DNA of 64,000 nt from Pedobacter duraquae. Lineage in GTDB: Bacteria; Bacteroidota; Bacteroidia; Sphingobacteriales; Sphingobacteriaceae. Of the stretch, positions 1-8,330 are shown piece by piece; the first letter of the stretch is position 1; every line of letters starts with the position of its first letter. The stretch spans positions 372,001 through 436,000 of the forward strand of contig NZ_SNWM01000005.1 in assembly GCF_004362245.1 (NCBI RefSeq). Reading direction: 5' to 3'. Made by a program: the position numbers and the translations under genes. The notes beneath the pieces were generated by a model, which made no database searches, was not told the origin of the DNA, and was given only the letters and a program-made list of their open reading frames with translations.

Positions 1-1
1 C

Positions 2-361
2 TTAGATCAGGTTACAGCAAACTACTCGATGAATAACGATGGTTCTATCCGCGTGCAAAACCGGGGCTATAATTTTGTTAAAAAAGAATGGAAGGAAAGT
101 ATCGGCAAAGCCAAGTTTGTTAAAGACCCAGAAACTGCGCGCTTAAAGGTTTCCTTTTTCGGCCCATTCTACGCCGGTTACAACATCATCGCCATTGATC
201 CAGATTACAAATATGCACTAATTGCAGGTAATAACCTCAAATATTTATGGTTGTTGTCACGCGAGAAGACCATGCCAAATGATATTAAATCTGCTTATCT
301 GCAACAAGCTGAAAGCTTGGGTTATGATGTGAACAAATTGGTTTGGACCAAACAAAATTAA
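2..361 (+). CDS. blc: Lipocalin family protein (Blc-like), 5' end cut by window
   Basis: The reading frame is open from base 2, so the gene begins before the window and only about the last 119 residues are visible. They match the C-terminal half of bacterial lipocalins of the Blc type: a beta-strand region with N-R-G-Y, the strongly conserved K-V-S-F-F-G-P-F-Y-x-G-Y-N block, an L-W-L-L-S-R strand and the closing helix before V-W. The family is an outer-membrane-anchored lipocalin that binds lipids; the lipobox would lie upstream and cannot be seen. A hairpin repeat follows the stop. The internal ATG at 29 is not a credible start because family residues continue upstream of it. Confidence 0.9.
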   Translation, partial: LDQVTANYSMNNDGSIRVQNRGYNFVKKEWKESIGKAKFVKDPETARLKVSFFGPFYAGYNIIAIDPDYKYALIAGNNLKYLWLLSREKTMPNDIKSAYLQQAESLGYDVNKLVWTKQN

Positions 362-384
362 TCTGCTCATACTGATTGACTGGG

Positions 385-492
385 GTAGTGGGTTGAAAAT
401 ATTGGTATCGCTTTCTTCCTCAAATCTCTGAGGAAAAGATTTGCATGTCATCAAACCACACCAATATTTTCAGAACTTGCTTCGAAATTGGT
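385..492 (+). repeat. Interspersed hairpin repeat, diverged copy
   Basis: Left arm at 395-406 (GAAAATATTGGT) and right arm at 460-471 (ACCAATATTTTC) are perfect complements around the inner hairpin AAATCT...AGATTT. Relative to the common form of the family (GAAATAATTGAT), both arms have changed together. The element is degenerate beyond the right arm and has no extra tandem units. It lies just after the lipocalin gene. Confidence 0.85.
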
Positions 493-547
493 AACTGAAT
501 CGTTCATTTTAATTATCTTCGTTTCAGTCGCCATCCTGTAAACGCTC

Positions 548-1273
548 ATGCAGAAAATAATCATCCTGTACCTAACCCTGTGTCTGCCGGCAGCGCTGTT
601 TGCACAAGATGAAAATTATGCTTCCGACCGTCCTGGACTTACCGATGCGCCAGACCTGATTGGTAAAAAGACCTGGCAAATTGCATCCGGTGCAGATATT
701 TCCCGCTATAACCATTATGGTGTTTACCAGCTCTCTACCAATACCCTGAAGTATGGGCTCAGTAAACGTTTTGAAGCCAGACTTGATCTGGGTTTACAAT
801 ATGATCCTGAAGCGCATCATTACAGCGTATCGGGCCCATCAGTAGGCATGAAAACGTTGATCACCGGGCAGCACAAGATCATTCCCAAAACAGCATTTAT
901 CCTGGAATATTATCCTCCTGGATTTGCTTCCGGTACTACTGCATCCGGACTTGGTATGGAATTCTGTTTCAGTCATACGCTCAAAAACGGAAATAGCTTT
1001 TATTATAATTTGGGCTCCAACTGGCTGGATCTCTCCCAAAAGGCAACGTTAAATGCATTGGCAGGCTACTCCTTAAACTTAAATTCGTTATGGAATGTCT
1101 TCGCAGAAATATATGTATATAAAGCACCGTCCATTCGCTTAAATTATGTCTCTGACCTTGGTGTTACCTTCCAGGTAACCAAGCTACTGCAGTTCGACTT
1201 TGCTGCCGGACTGGATATTGTTCATCCAGCCGGAAATTCTTATTTTGATGGTGGAATTACCCTCAATTTTTAA
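548..1273 (+). CDS. Outer-membrane transporter-like protein (phenol MetA pathway type)
   Basis: The 241-residue protein has a clear signal peptide ending near A-L-F-A-Q. It continues with S-D-R-P-G-L-T-D-A-P, a signature near the start of the family annotated as 'MetA-pathway of phenol degradation' transporters, and then alternating strands typical of a small outer-membrane beta-barrel, closing with a terminal aromatic residue (L-N-F). The physiological substrate cannot be told from sequence. It stands alone between the repeat copy and the stressosome operon. The start at 548 directly precedes the signal peptide. Confidence 0.7.
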   Translation: MQKIIILYLTLCLPAALFAQDENYASDRPGLTDAPDLIGKKTWQIASGADISRYNHYGVYQLSTNTLKYGLSKRFEARLDLGLQYDPEAHHYSVSGPSVGMKTLITGQHKIIPKTAFILEYYPPGFASGTTASGLGMEFCFSHTLKNGNSFYYNLGSNWLDLSQKATLNALAGYSLNLNSLWNVFAEIYVYKAPSIRLNYVSDLGVTFQVTKLLQFDFAAGLDIVHPAGNSYFDGGITLNF

Positions 1274-1419
1274 CTCTTACCCAGCTGGAATTCATGCGCG
1301 AATAATGACCAAAGTATTTTTCTTAAATGCAGAATTATTATTTACCTTTCAAGCTTAAATATTAATTCAACCGCCTGGTTTGAATCATATGGCTTAACGT
1401 TTAACCTGTATCTTCAATC

Positions 1420-2283
1420 ATGTCTATAAAAACGCACATATTGCTACAAAAAAAGAAAAAAAACATCCTCGAATTGTGGATGAAGAACCAGTTAGCTGAT
1501 GAGGGTCTTCGGGAAGACTTGATTAGCAACGACGAATTAAGAGGCCAGTCGGAAGAGCTGATCAATGTATTGGTTGGTAATCTTTCAGGCGATAATTTTA
1601 CCGACTTTGATTCTGATGAATGGAGTCCGGTGATTGAGATCTTAGGCGGCATAGCAATCACACGTGCACGCCAGGGCTTTAGTCCACGCGAAACAGGTAA
1701 TTTTGTTTTTTCTCTTAAAGAGGCAATTCTTGAGGTGCTTCAGGAGGAAATCAAGGGCGATCCGCAAACCTTATTCACGGAAAGTCTGAAGATCAACCGC
1801 TTGATGGATAACCTAAGCATCATCACTTTCGAAACCTTTATCAAAGGTCGTGAGGAAGTGATTTTGCGTCAGACCGATGAGATCACGGAAATCTCTACTC
1901 CAGTAATCCGTGTTTGGGACGGCATCCTTGCACTGCCAATTATCGGCACACTGGATAGTGCACGCACCCAGGTCGTGATGGAAAATCTACTGCAAGAAAT
2001 TGTTGAAACAGGATCAAGCATTGCAATTCTGGATATTTCGGGTGTACCTGCAGTAGATTCTCTGGTAGCTCAGCATTTGATTAAAACAGTTAGTGCAACC
2101 AGGTTGATGGGTGCTGAATGTATCATCAGCGGAATCCGTCCGGAAATTGCACAAACAGTAGTTCACCTGGGTATCGATCTGTCAAACATCATCACCAAGG
2201 CTACACTGGCAAGTGCATTAGCCTACTCGTTCAAAATCATGAAACTAGAGGTAAAAAGAGCAGGTGCCGTCAATAAATTTTAA
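1420..2283 (+). CDS. rsbR: RsbR-like stressosome scaffold (RsbRD N-terminal domain + STAS)
   Basis: First gene of a five-gene operon. Residues about 10-145 form an alpha-helical RsbRD-type sensor domain; residues about 160-275 form a STAS domain with the RsbR hallmarks D-I-S-G-V-P-A-V-D-S and G-I-R-P-E-I-A-Q-T. Ser214 and Thr246 occupy the places of the two phosphorylated threonines of Bacillus RsbRA. In known systems RsbR and RsbS form the stressosome shell that holds the kinase RsbT until a stress signal arrives. The N-terminal domain is not a globin, so the signal is unknown. Confidence 0.9.
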   Translation: MSIKTHILLQKKKKNILELWMKNQLADEGLREDLISNDELRGQSEELINVLVGNLSGDNFTDFDSDEWSPVIEILGGIAITRARQGFSPRETGNFVFSLKEAILEVLQEEIKGDPQTLFTESLKINRLMDNLSIITFETFIKGREEVILRQTDEITEISTPVIRVWDGILALPIIGTLDSARTQVVMENLLQEIVETGSSIAILDISGVPAVDSLVAQHLIKTVSATRLMGAECIISGIRPEIAQTVVHLGIDLSNIITKATLASALAYSFKIMKLEVKRAGAVNKF

Positions 2284-2294
2284 GCTCAATATTA

Positions 2295-2708
2295 ATGGAT
2301 AAAATACCTATTTTAAGATTAGGAGCCTACCTGCTGGTCAGCATTCAGGTAGATCTTTACGATCGCCTGGCGCTCACATTAGAGGCCGACCTGGTGCAGA
2401 TGGTCAATAAAACCGGTGCTAAAGGGGTGTTGATTGATATCTCTGCGGTTTCTATTGTGGACTCATTTATGGGCCGCATCATAGGCAACATCGCCAGTAT
2501 GTCAAAAATTCTGGATGCTGAGACTGTTGTAGTCGGCATGCAACCCGCCGTAGCCATCACATTGATCGAGCTCGGCCTGCCTTTAAAAGGCGTACACACT
2601 GCACTCGATATGGAGAAGGGTATGAATCTGCTAAAAACAATGATAGGAGATTCTTCAGGGGAGGAAGATCAAGAAACTGATCCTGATTACGATGACACTA
2701 TCGCTTAG
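2295..2708 (+). CDS. rsbS: RsbS-like STAS protein
   Basis: A 137-residue single STAS domain that starts 11 bp after rsbR. It carries D-I-S-A-V-S-I-V-D-S-F-M-G-R-I-I-G-N, very close to the Bacillus RsbS phosphorylation segment, with Ser57 as the likely phosphoacceptor. RsbS is the minimal stressosome core protein that sequesters RsbT; phosphorylation by RsbT releases the kinase and dephosphorylation by RsbX resets it. The acidic C-terminal tail (E-E-D-Q-E) is longer than usual and overlaps the start of the next gene by 17 bp, suggesting translational coupling. Confidence 0.92.
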   Translation: MDKIPILRLGAYLLVSIQVDLYDRLALTLEADLVQMVNKTGAKGVLIDISAVSIVDSFMGRIIGNIASMSKILDAETVVVGMQPAVAITLIELGLPLKGVHTALDMEKGMNLLKTMIGDSSGEEDQETDPDYDDTIA

Positions 2709-3099
2709 CAAGGATACGATCCAGGTTACAAAAGAGCAGGATGTGGTGTTCCTGAAAAATCGCGTAAAGGAAACTGCCGTCAAAATCAAGATGGGGCTGG
2801 TTAACCAAACCCGTCTGCTTACTGCGGCCAGCGAGCTGGTCCGTAACATGATGCGCTATGCCAATGGCGGTGCCTGCATCATTGAAGTGGTTTCCAGTGG
2901 AAGAGCCAACGGGGTCCGCCTCACCTTTTCAGACAGTGGTCCGGGTATTCCGGATCTGGATGCGGCCATGCGCGATGGATTTTCTACCGGCAAAAGTTTG
3001 GGACTGGGCCTTCCTGGAACAAAGCGCCTGATGAACGAATTTAATATTAAAAGTAAAGTAGGAGAGGGTACAGTGATCACGATAATAAAATGGAATTAA
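2692..3099 (+). CDS. rsbT: RsbT-like switch serine kinase
   Basis: A 135-residue GHKL ATPase of the anti-sigma-factor kinase type. The N-box helix E-L-V-R-N-M-M-R-Y-A and the G-boxes D-S-G-P-G-I-P-D and G-L-G-L-P-G-T-K-R-L are all present, as in RsbT. It should phosphorylate the RsbR and RsbS STAS domains in the cytoplasm and, once free, act on a downstream target. It overlaps rsbS by 17 bp and the following gene by 10 bp. No RsbU phosphatase, RsbV, RsbW or sigma-B gene follows, so the usual Bacillus target is absent here. Confidence 0.92.
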   Translation: MTLSLSKDTIQVTKEQDVVFLKNRVKETAVKIKMGLVNQTRLLTAASELVRNMMRYANGGACIIEVVSSGRANGVRLTFSDSGPGIPDLDAAMRDGFSTGKSLGLGLPGTKRLMNEFNIKSKVGEGTVITIIKWN

Positions 3100-4109
3100 T
3101 GGTTGACGCAACGCACATTAGTTTTCCTGCCGACGACCGTAGTTATTTTTCTTTGATCAAAAAGGAGATACACCGGCGTGCGGTAGACCTGGGGATGAAT
3201 GCAGCAAGAATTGCTGAACTTGACCTCATTGTTGCAGAAATGACCTCCAATCTTTTTAAATACAGCGATGGGGGCGAATTGTTACTGGGTACATTCTCCA
3301 ACGGGGGATTACCCTATATCGAGCTTATCAGCATTGATAGCGGTCCTGGTATGGCCAACCCTGCCCGGATGATGCAGGATGGTGTATCCACCAGCAACAC
3401 TCTGGGCCATGGCCTCGGCAGTATGAAAAGACTGTCGGATGATTTTGCCGTATATTCGTTGCTTGGTTGGGGCACCATTGTGCTGAGCAGGGTTTATAGC
3501 GAGCCATCAAAGGCAAAAGAAAGGGGGCAACTCCTCATCCGTCCCATTGTGGTGTACAAGCCTGGCGAGAAAACCAGTGGCGATGGCTGCATCTACAAAC
3601 TAACCACTCAATATACCAAAATTATGCTGGCCGATGGCCTTGGGCATGGCCCGGAGGCTAACCTCGCTGTAAATGAAGCTGCGGCAGCCTTTAAGGTGTT
3701 TCCAGATACCAGCCCTACAGAGACACTCCGGTTTATCCATGCAGCCATCAAGAAAACCAGAGGCGCCGTCATCACGATAGTTAACTTTGACCATGCCTCA
3801 AAAAACTGGACCATTGCCGGAATTGGCAATATTGCCAGCCGCTTTTCCGGGCCAGTCAACTTTAAAAACAACATGTCCTATAATGGCATCGTGGGGCACA
3901 ACATCCCGGGATCCATGAACGACCAAACGTATTCTGGTGAAGAATTTAATCAGGTAATGCTCTGCTCTGATGGTATCAAAACCAGAATTGAGATGTCAAA
4001 GTATCCGATGATGTATAAATACGATGCCACAATTTTAGCGGCAGCAATCTACAAGGATCACGCACGCCGTACTGATGATATGTCTGTTCTAATCGCCAAA
4101 ATTAAATGA
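3090..4109 (+). CDS. RsbX-type phosphatase fused to an RsbT/W-like ATPase domain
   Basis: The 339-residue protein has two parts. Residues about 10-135 are a second GHKL switch-kinase-like domain with D-S-G-P-G-M and G-H-G-L-G-S-M-K-R-L. Residues about 145-339 are a PP2C/SpoIIE-type serine phosphatase with the metal-binding M-L-A-D-G-L-G-H-G segment and a terminal D-D-M-S-V-L strand. In Bacillus, RsbX is a stand-alone phosphatase that resets RsbR and RsbS, so the fused ATPase domain is an addition. It overlaps rsbT by 10 bp and the next gene by 4 bp (ATGA). An alternative start three codons later is possible. Confidence 0.88.
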   Translation: MELMVDATHISFPADDRSYFSLIKKEIHRRAVDLGMNAARIAELDLIVAEMTSNLFKYSDGGELLLGTFSNGGLPYIELISIDSGPGMANPARMMQDGVSTSNTLGHGLGSMKRLSDDFAVYSLLGWGTIVLSRVYSEPSKAKERGQLLIRPIVVYKPGEKTSGDGCIYKLTTQYTKIMLADGLGHGPEANLAVNEAAAAFKVFPDTSPTETLRFIHAAIKKTRGAVITIVNFDHASKNWTIAGIGNIASRFSGPVNFKNNMSYNGIVGHNIPGSMNDQTYSGEEFNQVMLCSDGIKTRIEMSKYPMMYKYDATILAAAIYKDHARRTDDMSVLIAKIK

Positions 4110-5296
4110 TTACCGTCGTATCCATAACACTCGAAAATGAAATGGACCTGGTGCTAGCGCACAAGCGTACCATGAAAGTTGCCGAAAAACTGGGGCTAAC
4201 GATGTCCACGCAAACGACATTCGCAACGGCAGTTTCCGAGATCGCCAGGGTTGTTATCGATTATTCTGATTCGGGTGTACTGACCATCGGTCTTGAACAA
4301 CAAAAAACAAGGTATAGCCTGGTTGCCTGCGTCAATTTTGATCCTGATATTCAGTTCACCAATTCCGATGCGGGTTTCTATTACGCGCAGAAACTTGTTC
4401 CTGAATTTACCTTCACTAAAGGAACCGAGCAGAGCGAGATTACGATGAAGATCGGTATTCCGCGATCACTGAAACTGGATAAGCTTAAAATTACTTTATT
4501 GCAGCGCTATTTTGAAGACCTAGAGCCTTTAAATGCGTACGACGAGATCAAGCAGCGCAATATTTCGCTCCATAAAATTACTGATCAGCAGGAAGAGGAA
4601 CTCAGGCGTTCTAAGATTATTGATGAACAAAAAACGGAATTCATCTCTATTGCCAGTCATGAGATCAAAACGCCGATGACGGTATTAAAGGCCTATACCC
4701 AAGTGGCGAAATCGACCTCCGAACCGATCTCTGATAAGCTCAGGGATCTGCTAGGTAAAATAGACCTGCAATCTACTAAGTTAATGACCTTAGTGTTGCA
4801 GCTCATGGACATCTCTAAGATTGAGCATGGCAGTCTGGAGTACGACAGGAAGCGTACTTCTTTGAACGATTTCCTTACTGCGCAGGTGCAGGTTATGCAG
4901 AGCATTCTGCCGCATAATGAGCTGAGCACAAATTTATGTGCCGATGTAGACGTAATGATCGATGAATTGCGGATGGAGCAGGTTTGTTCCAACCTGATCG
5001 GTAACGCCGCAAAATATTCGGGTAAAAATACCAACATCAGGATCTTTACTGCAGTTCTTGATCATGCTTATATGACGGTAGGCATCACTGATCAGGGCAT
5101 GGGTATATCTGAGGATAATCTGAACGCTATCTTTAATAAGTTTTATCGTACTGAAGATGTGCTTAAAACACATTCAGGACTCGGCATGGGTTTGTATGTT
5201 ACTTCGAAGATTATTAAAGATCATGGTGGTAGGATTTGGGCTGAAAGTAGTGTTGGTGAAGGGTCTACTTTCTTTTTTACGCTGCCAAGGGTTTAA
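4106..5296 (+). CDS. Histidine kinase with degenerate RsbT/W-like N-terminus, likely stressosome output
   Basis: This 396-residue cytoplasmic kinase has no membrane segment. Residues about 1-120 resemble a switch-kinase ATPase domain (N-box-like A-V-S-E-I-A-R-V-V-I-D-Y-S-D-S-G), but the ATP-lid glycines are missing (N-S-D-A-G-F-Y-Y), so that half is probably regulatory. A coiled linker leads to a HisKA domain with the H-box S-H-E-I-K-T-P-M-T and a full HATPase domain (N-L-I-G-N-A-A-K-Y-S, D-Q-G-M-G-I, G-L-G-M-G-L-Y). The 4-bp overlap with the phosphatase gene ties it to the stressosome. No response regulator lies next to it. Confidence 0.88.
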   Translation: MITVVSITLENEMDLVLAHKRTMKVAEKLGLTMSTQTTFATAVSEIARVVIDYSDSGVLTIGLEQQKTRYSLVACVNFDPDIQFTNSDAGFYYAQKLVPEFTFTKGTEQSEITMKIGIPRSLKLDKLKITLLQRYFEDLEPLNAYDEIKQRNISLHKITDQQEEELRRSKIIDEQKTEFISIASHEIKTPMTVLKAYTQVAKSTSEPISDKLRDLLGKIDLQSTKLMTLVLQLMDISKIEHGSLEYDRKRTSLNDFLTAQVQVMQSILPHNELSTNLCADVDVMIDELRMEQVCSNLIGNAAKYSGKNTNIRIFTAVLDHAYMTVGITDQGMGISEDNLNAIFNKFYRTEDVLKTHSGLGMGLYVTSKIIKDHGGRIWAESSVGEGSTFFFTLPRV

Positions 5297-5304
5297 GTCA
5301 GGGA

Positions 5305-5802
5305 TGTGCAGGTGAAATAATTGATGTTGTTTTCTTCCTCAAATCTTTGAAGGAAAGATTTGTATGTCATCAAACAACATCAATTATTTCCAGAACACGT
5401 CTCTGAAGGGGGGATCCGAAGAATGCAGAGTTTATGATATACGCTATGCCAAACAACATCAATTATTTCCAGAACACGTCTCTGAAGGGGGGATCCGAAG
5501 AATGCAGAGTTTATGATATACGCTATGCCAAACAACATCAATTATTTCCAGAACACGTCTCTGAAGGGGGGATCCGAAGAATGCAGAGTTTATGATATAC
5601 GCTATGCCAAACAACATCAATTATTTCCAGAACACGTCTCTGAAGGGGGGGATCCGAAGAATGCAGAGTTTATGATATACGCTATGCCAAACAACATCAA
5701 TTATTTCCAGAACACGTCTCTGAAGGGGGATCCGAAGAATGCAGAGTTTATTATTCGCACGGCCAAACAAAATCAATTATTTCCAGAATACGTCTCTGAC
5801 GG
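5305..5802 (+). repeat. Hairpin repeat followed by six ~79-bp tandem units
   Basis: The left arm begins near 5313 and reads GATGTTGTT, pairing perfectly with the first right arm at 5372. The inner stem is AAATCTTT / AAAGATTT. The right-arm unit then repeats with starts at 5372, 5451, 5530, 5609, 5689 and 5765, a period of 79 bp (one unit 80, one 76); the last is truncated. The first five units are nearly identical. The period is not a multiple of three and open frames across it are not conserved, so it is not coding. It lies between two convergent kinase genes. Confidence 0.93.
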
Positions 5803-6933
5803 TGTGCTACTCTTCTTGAAACCAGCAGGCAGGGAGAAGTAAAATTTTGATCCATGTCCTGGCTCACTTTTAACCTGAATGGTGCTGTCGTGATACCGCA
5901 ATATCTCTGCTGTTAAATACAAGCCGATGCCAAATCCAGATACGTTTTTTGTTTGCTGATTGACTACGCGGTAAAATCTTTTAAATAAGTCTTCCTGATC
6001 CTTTGTACTGATCCCAATCCCACTATCGGATACCGAGATCTCCAGATTTTCGTCAATGCTTTTACAGCCTATAATAATCACGCTACCTTTCGGAGAATAT
6101 TTAACAGCGTTGTTGATCAGGTTTCCGAGTACCTGAGCAATTTTATTTCTATCGGCATACACAAAAGCATTTTCGCATTCGTTCATGATTATTTCATGGG
6201 TTTGAAAATTTAGTCGGGCATCTTCGATGATTTCAATCAGCAGTTCATGAACATTAAATTCGTTCTTTGTTAAGGTCAGTTTTCCATCAGAAATGCGCGC
6301 GTCATTAAGCAAATTCTCGATCAAGGTCGACATGATGTTGGCTTGGCGCTCTACCCGCGTAAGTGCATTGATCTTGAAATTATCATCTTCTTTTTGTGCC
6401 CTCTCCAAAAGCAATTGGATATATGATTTGACCGTCGTTAGTGGAGTTTTAAACTCATGACTTGCAATAGTGATGACATCCAGCGCTTTAACATCTGTAG
6501 CATTTGGATGTGTCTGTTCTAGTGTTTGTAGCTCCATCTGGAGTGTTACCAGTGCTGTAACATCGTTTGCCCAACAAAATATGCCTGTGATTTTTCCACC
6601 ATCACCATAAAATGGTTGGTATGAGGTGTCAAAGTAATAAGTCTTGACTAGCCCCTCTTTCTCTAGTTTTAATGGTTCCTTTTGGGCATGTGACGGTATT
6701 CCAGTGGTGTATGTATTTATTGCCGCTTCAATTGCCGCCTGGTTGTTATTGGAAAATACTTGCGCAAGTGGTAGTCCGATTATAGTGTCATCTTTACCCC
6801 AAGCCTTAAATGTGGCCTCATTAGCAAACGTAATGACTAAATTGTGTCCTGAGCAGAAATATCCAGGGAATGGAGCTGCTTGGATCATGGTGCTTACCAC
6901 CTCCAATGGGCTGATCGGGTAATCCTGTAGCAT
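5773..6933 (-). CDS. PAS-domain sensor histidine kinase
   Basis: The 386-residue protein has a PAS domain at about 10-130 and no membrane segment. HisKA follows with His159 in A-S-H-E-F-K-T-P-L-T, then HATPase with N-L-I-N-N-A-V-K-Y-S, D-S-G-I-G-I and G-F-G-I-G-L-Y-L. It should be a cytoplasmic sensor. No receiver partner is adjacent; the divergent neighbour is the PAS-AraC gene at 7112. About the last ten codons and the TGA stop lie inside the hairpin-repeat array, so the repeat appears to have replaced or extended the native C-terminus after the final HATPase strand F-Y-F-S-L-P. Confidence 0.93.
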   Translation of the reverse strand: MLQDYPISPLEVVSTMIQAAPFPGYFCSGHNLVITFANEATFKAWGKDDTIIGLPLAQVFSNNNQAAIEAAINTYTTGIPSHAQKEPLKLEKEGLVKTYYFDTSYQPFYGDGGKITGIFCWANDVTALVTLQMELQTLEQTHPNATDVKALDVITIASHEFKTPLTTVKSYIQLLLERAQKEDDNFKINALTRVERQANIMSTLIENLLNDARISDGKLTLTKNEFNVHELLIEIIEDARLNFQTHEIIMNECENAFVYADRNKIAQVLGNLINNAVKYSPKGSVIIIGCKSIDENLEISVSDSGIGISTKDQEDLFKRFYRVVNQQTKNVSGFGIGLYLTAEILRYHDSTIQVKSEPGHGSKFYFSLPAGFKKSSTPSETYSGNN

Positions 6934-6978
6934 GTTTTTTTATTTGATCACAAGGTACTGCATTGTGTATAAACAGAC

Positions 6979-7008
6979 CCGCCAATTTATTAGTCATAAC
7001 TGCCAAAT
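6979..7008 (+). promoter_or_regulatory. Paired operator-like direct repeats, 21 bp apart
   Basis: CCGCCAATT (6979-6987) and CTGCCAAAT (7000-7008) are offset by exactly 21 bp, two helical turns. The second site lies 112 bp before the PAS-AraC start at 7112. The paralogous PAS-AraC gene at 54130 has CTGACAAAT and CTGCCAAAT with the same 21-bp offset, 119 bp before its start. Tandem sites on one helix face fit AraC-family binding and suggest autoregulation, possibly with cross-talk. The function is inferred. Confidence 0.5.
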
Positions 7009-7111
7009 TCTAGTTAGGAAATAATTTTTTTATTTAAAATAAATCTTAATAATTGTTATTGGCGGTTTGTATGCCGTAATTTGCAAGGGCGAAGATATCG
7101 CCAGCAATTAA

Positions 7112-7888
7112 ATGGAGAAACTAAGGCCGGTACAAATGTTTGATCTTGAGTATTTTTTTGAACTGTCACCAGACCTGTTGTGCATAGCAGGTTTTGATGG
7201 ATTTTTCAAGAAGATAAATCCAGCTGTGTCCCAAACATTGGGCTTTTCTACTGAAGAGCTGTTTTCCAGGCCGATCAACACTTTCGTTCATCCCGAAGAT
7301 CAGGAAATGACCCGGCAAAAGCGGCAAAATATAAAGAATAATGTCCCATTATTAAATTTCGAAAATAGATACCTAAGCAAAGCCGGAGAAATAGTCTGGC
7401 TCTCGTGGACATCAATGCCGATTAAAAGAGACAAAGTGGTTTTTGCTATCGCCAAAGATATTACCTACAAAAAGAGACTGGAAGAATTGTGGCGTGTTTC
7501 AGCTATTCTTGGTAGTTCGTCCTTGCCAAAAGGTCAAACACCGGAGGAAATCGATCCCTCAACACCGAACCAATATTGGTTGAAAGCATTTGAACAAGCA
7601 GTCCGTAAAAATGTGGGTCTGACCGATTTGACGCTAAATGTATTGAGTAGTGAGCTGGCGGTAAGCGAAAGGGTCTTATTCAGACGCGTGCAAGCTTTGT
7701 CTGGCCTCACGCCCAATAGACTGGTTCGAGCTATCCGTTTACAAATGGCTTGGGATGCTATTAATACTGGTAAATACCGAACGGTGTCAGAAATATCTGC
7801 TATCGCAGGCTTCAAGACACCTGCCTATTTTAGCAAGACATTTCAGGAAATCTACGGAGTGAACGCTTTAGACTTACTTAAAAGTTAA
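7112..7888 (+). CDS. PAS-domain AraC-family transcriptional regulator
   Basis: The 258-residue protein has an N-terminal PAS domain (about 8-125; note S-P-D-L-L-C-I-A-G-F-D-G and F-V-H-P-E-D) and a C-terminal AraC helix-turn-helix pair (about 170-258) with the conserved G-F-K-T-P-A-Y-F-S-K-T-F motif of the second helix-turn-helix. A small-molecule or redox signal sensed by PAS probably controls DNA binding; the ligand is unknown. It is a clear paralog of the gene at 54130. It is divergent from the PAS kinase at 5773, with shared upstream operator-like repeats. Confidence 0.92.
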   Translation: MEKLRPVQMFDLEYFFELSPDLLCIAGFDGFFKKINPAVSQTLGFSTEELFSRPINTFVHPEDQEMTRQKRQNIKNNVPLLNFENRYLSKAGEIVWLSWTSMPIKRDKVVFAIAKDITYKKRLEELWRVSAILGSSSLPKGQTPEEIDPSTPNQYWLKAFEQAVRKNVGLTDLTLNVLSSELAVSERVLFRRVQALSGLTPNRLVRAIRLQMAWDAINTGKYRTVSEISAIAGFKTPAYFSKTFQEIYGVNALDLLKS

Positions 7889-8289
7889 CCAAGCGTTCTC
7901 GTTTTGTGGTCTGAAGCAACTCCCTATTTTAAGTTTAAAACGTCTAATGGGTCTATGTTAGTAGGGTTAAATGCCCTTTTTAACGAAATGTTATGTTTGT
8001 AGCGGTTCAAAAAAACGCTGTAGCAGACATTTATGACATCTAGTTGTAACTGAACATTGCGTAAAAAGAAAATTCTAAAATGCATTTTGTTCGACCAAAT
8101 AAAATCTTCTTTCAGATTATAAAACCGCAGTTAATCAGTGTTATCGGGGATGATTCCGCTCGATTATTGTTAAAAACCTAAGTTGTTAAATAAAATATAC
8201 CCCTGATAACATTAGGGTATTTAACTGAAATATAAGATAATGTTAATGTACGTGTATTCCTGAGAGTGCTAAAGCGCCTGTTAATTTCT
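7889..8289. other. Intergenic stretch, no gene seen
   Basis: About 400 AT-rich bases between the PAS-AraC gene and a small zinc-ribbon gene. No open frame of note, no hairpin-repeat copy and no RNA gene was recognised. Confidence 0.6.
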
Positions 8290-8297
8290 TATTTTTG
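8290..8297 (+). promoter_or_regulatory. Possible Bacteroidota -7 promoter element
   Basis: TATTTTTG matches the Bacteroidota -7 consensus TAnnTTTG and lies 34 bp before the ATG at 8331. No convincing -33 TTG partner is visible at the usual distance, so this is tentative. Confidence 0.35.
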
Positions 8298-8330
8298 TGT
8301 CATTGTTACACATTGAATAATCTCAAAAAA

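Noticed and set aside
5372..5801. Regular array resembling a CRISPR
   Set aside because: The whole 79-bp unit is repeated with no unique spacers, and no cas genes are near.
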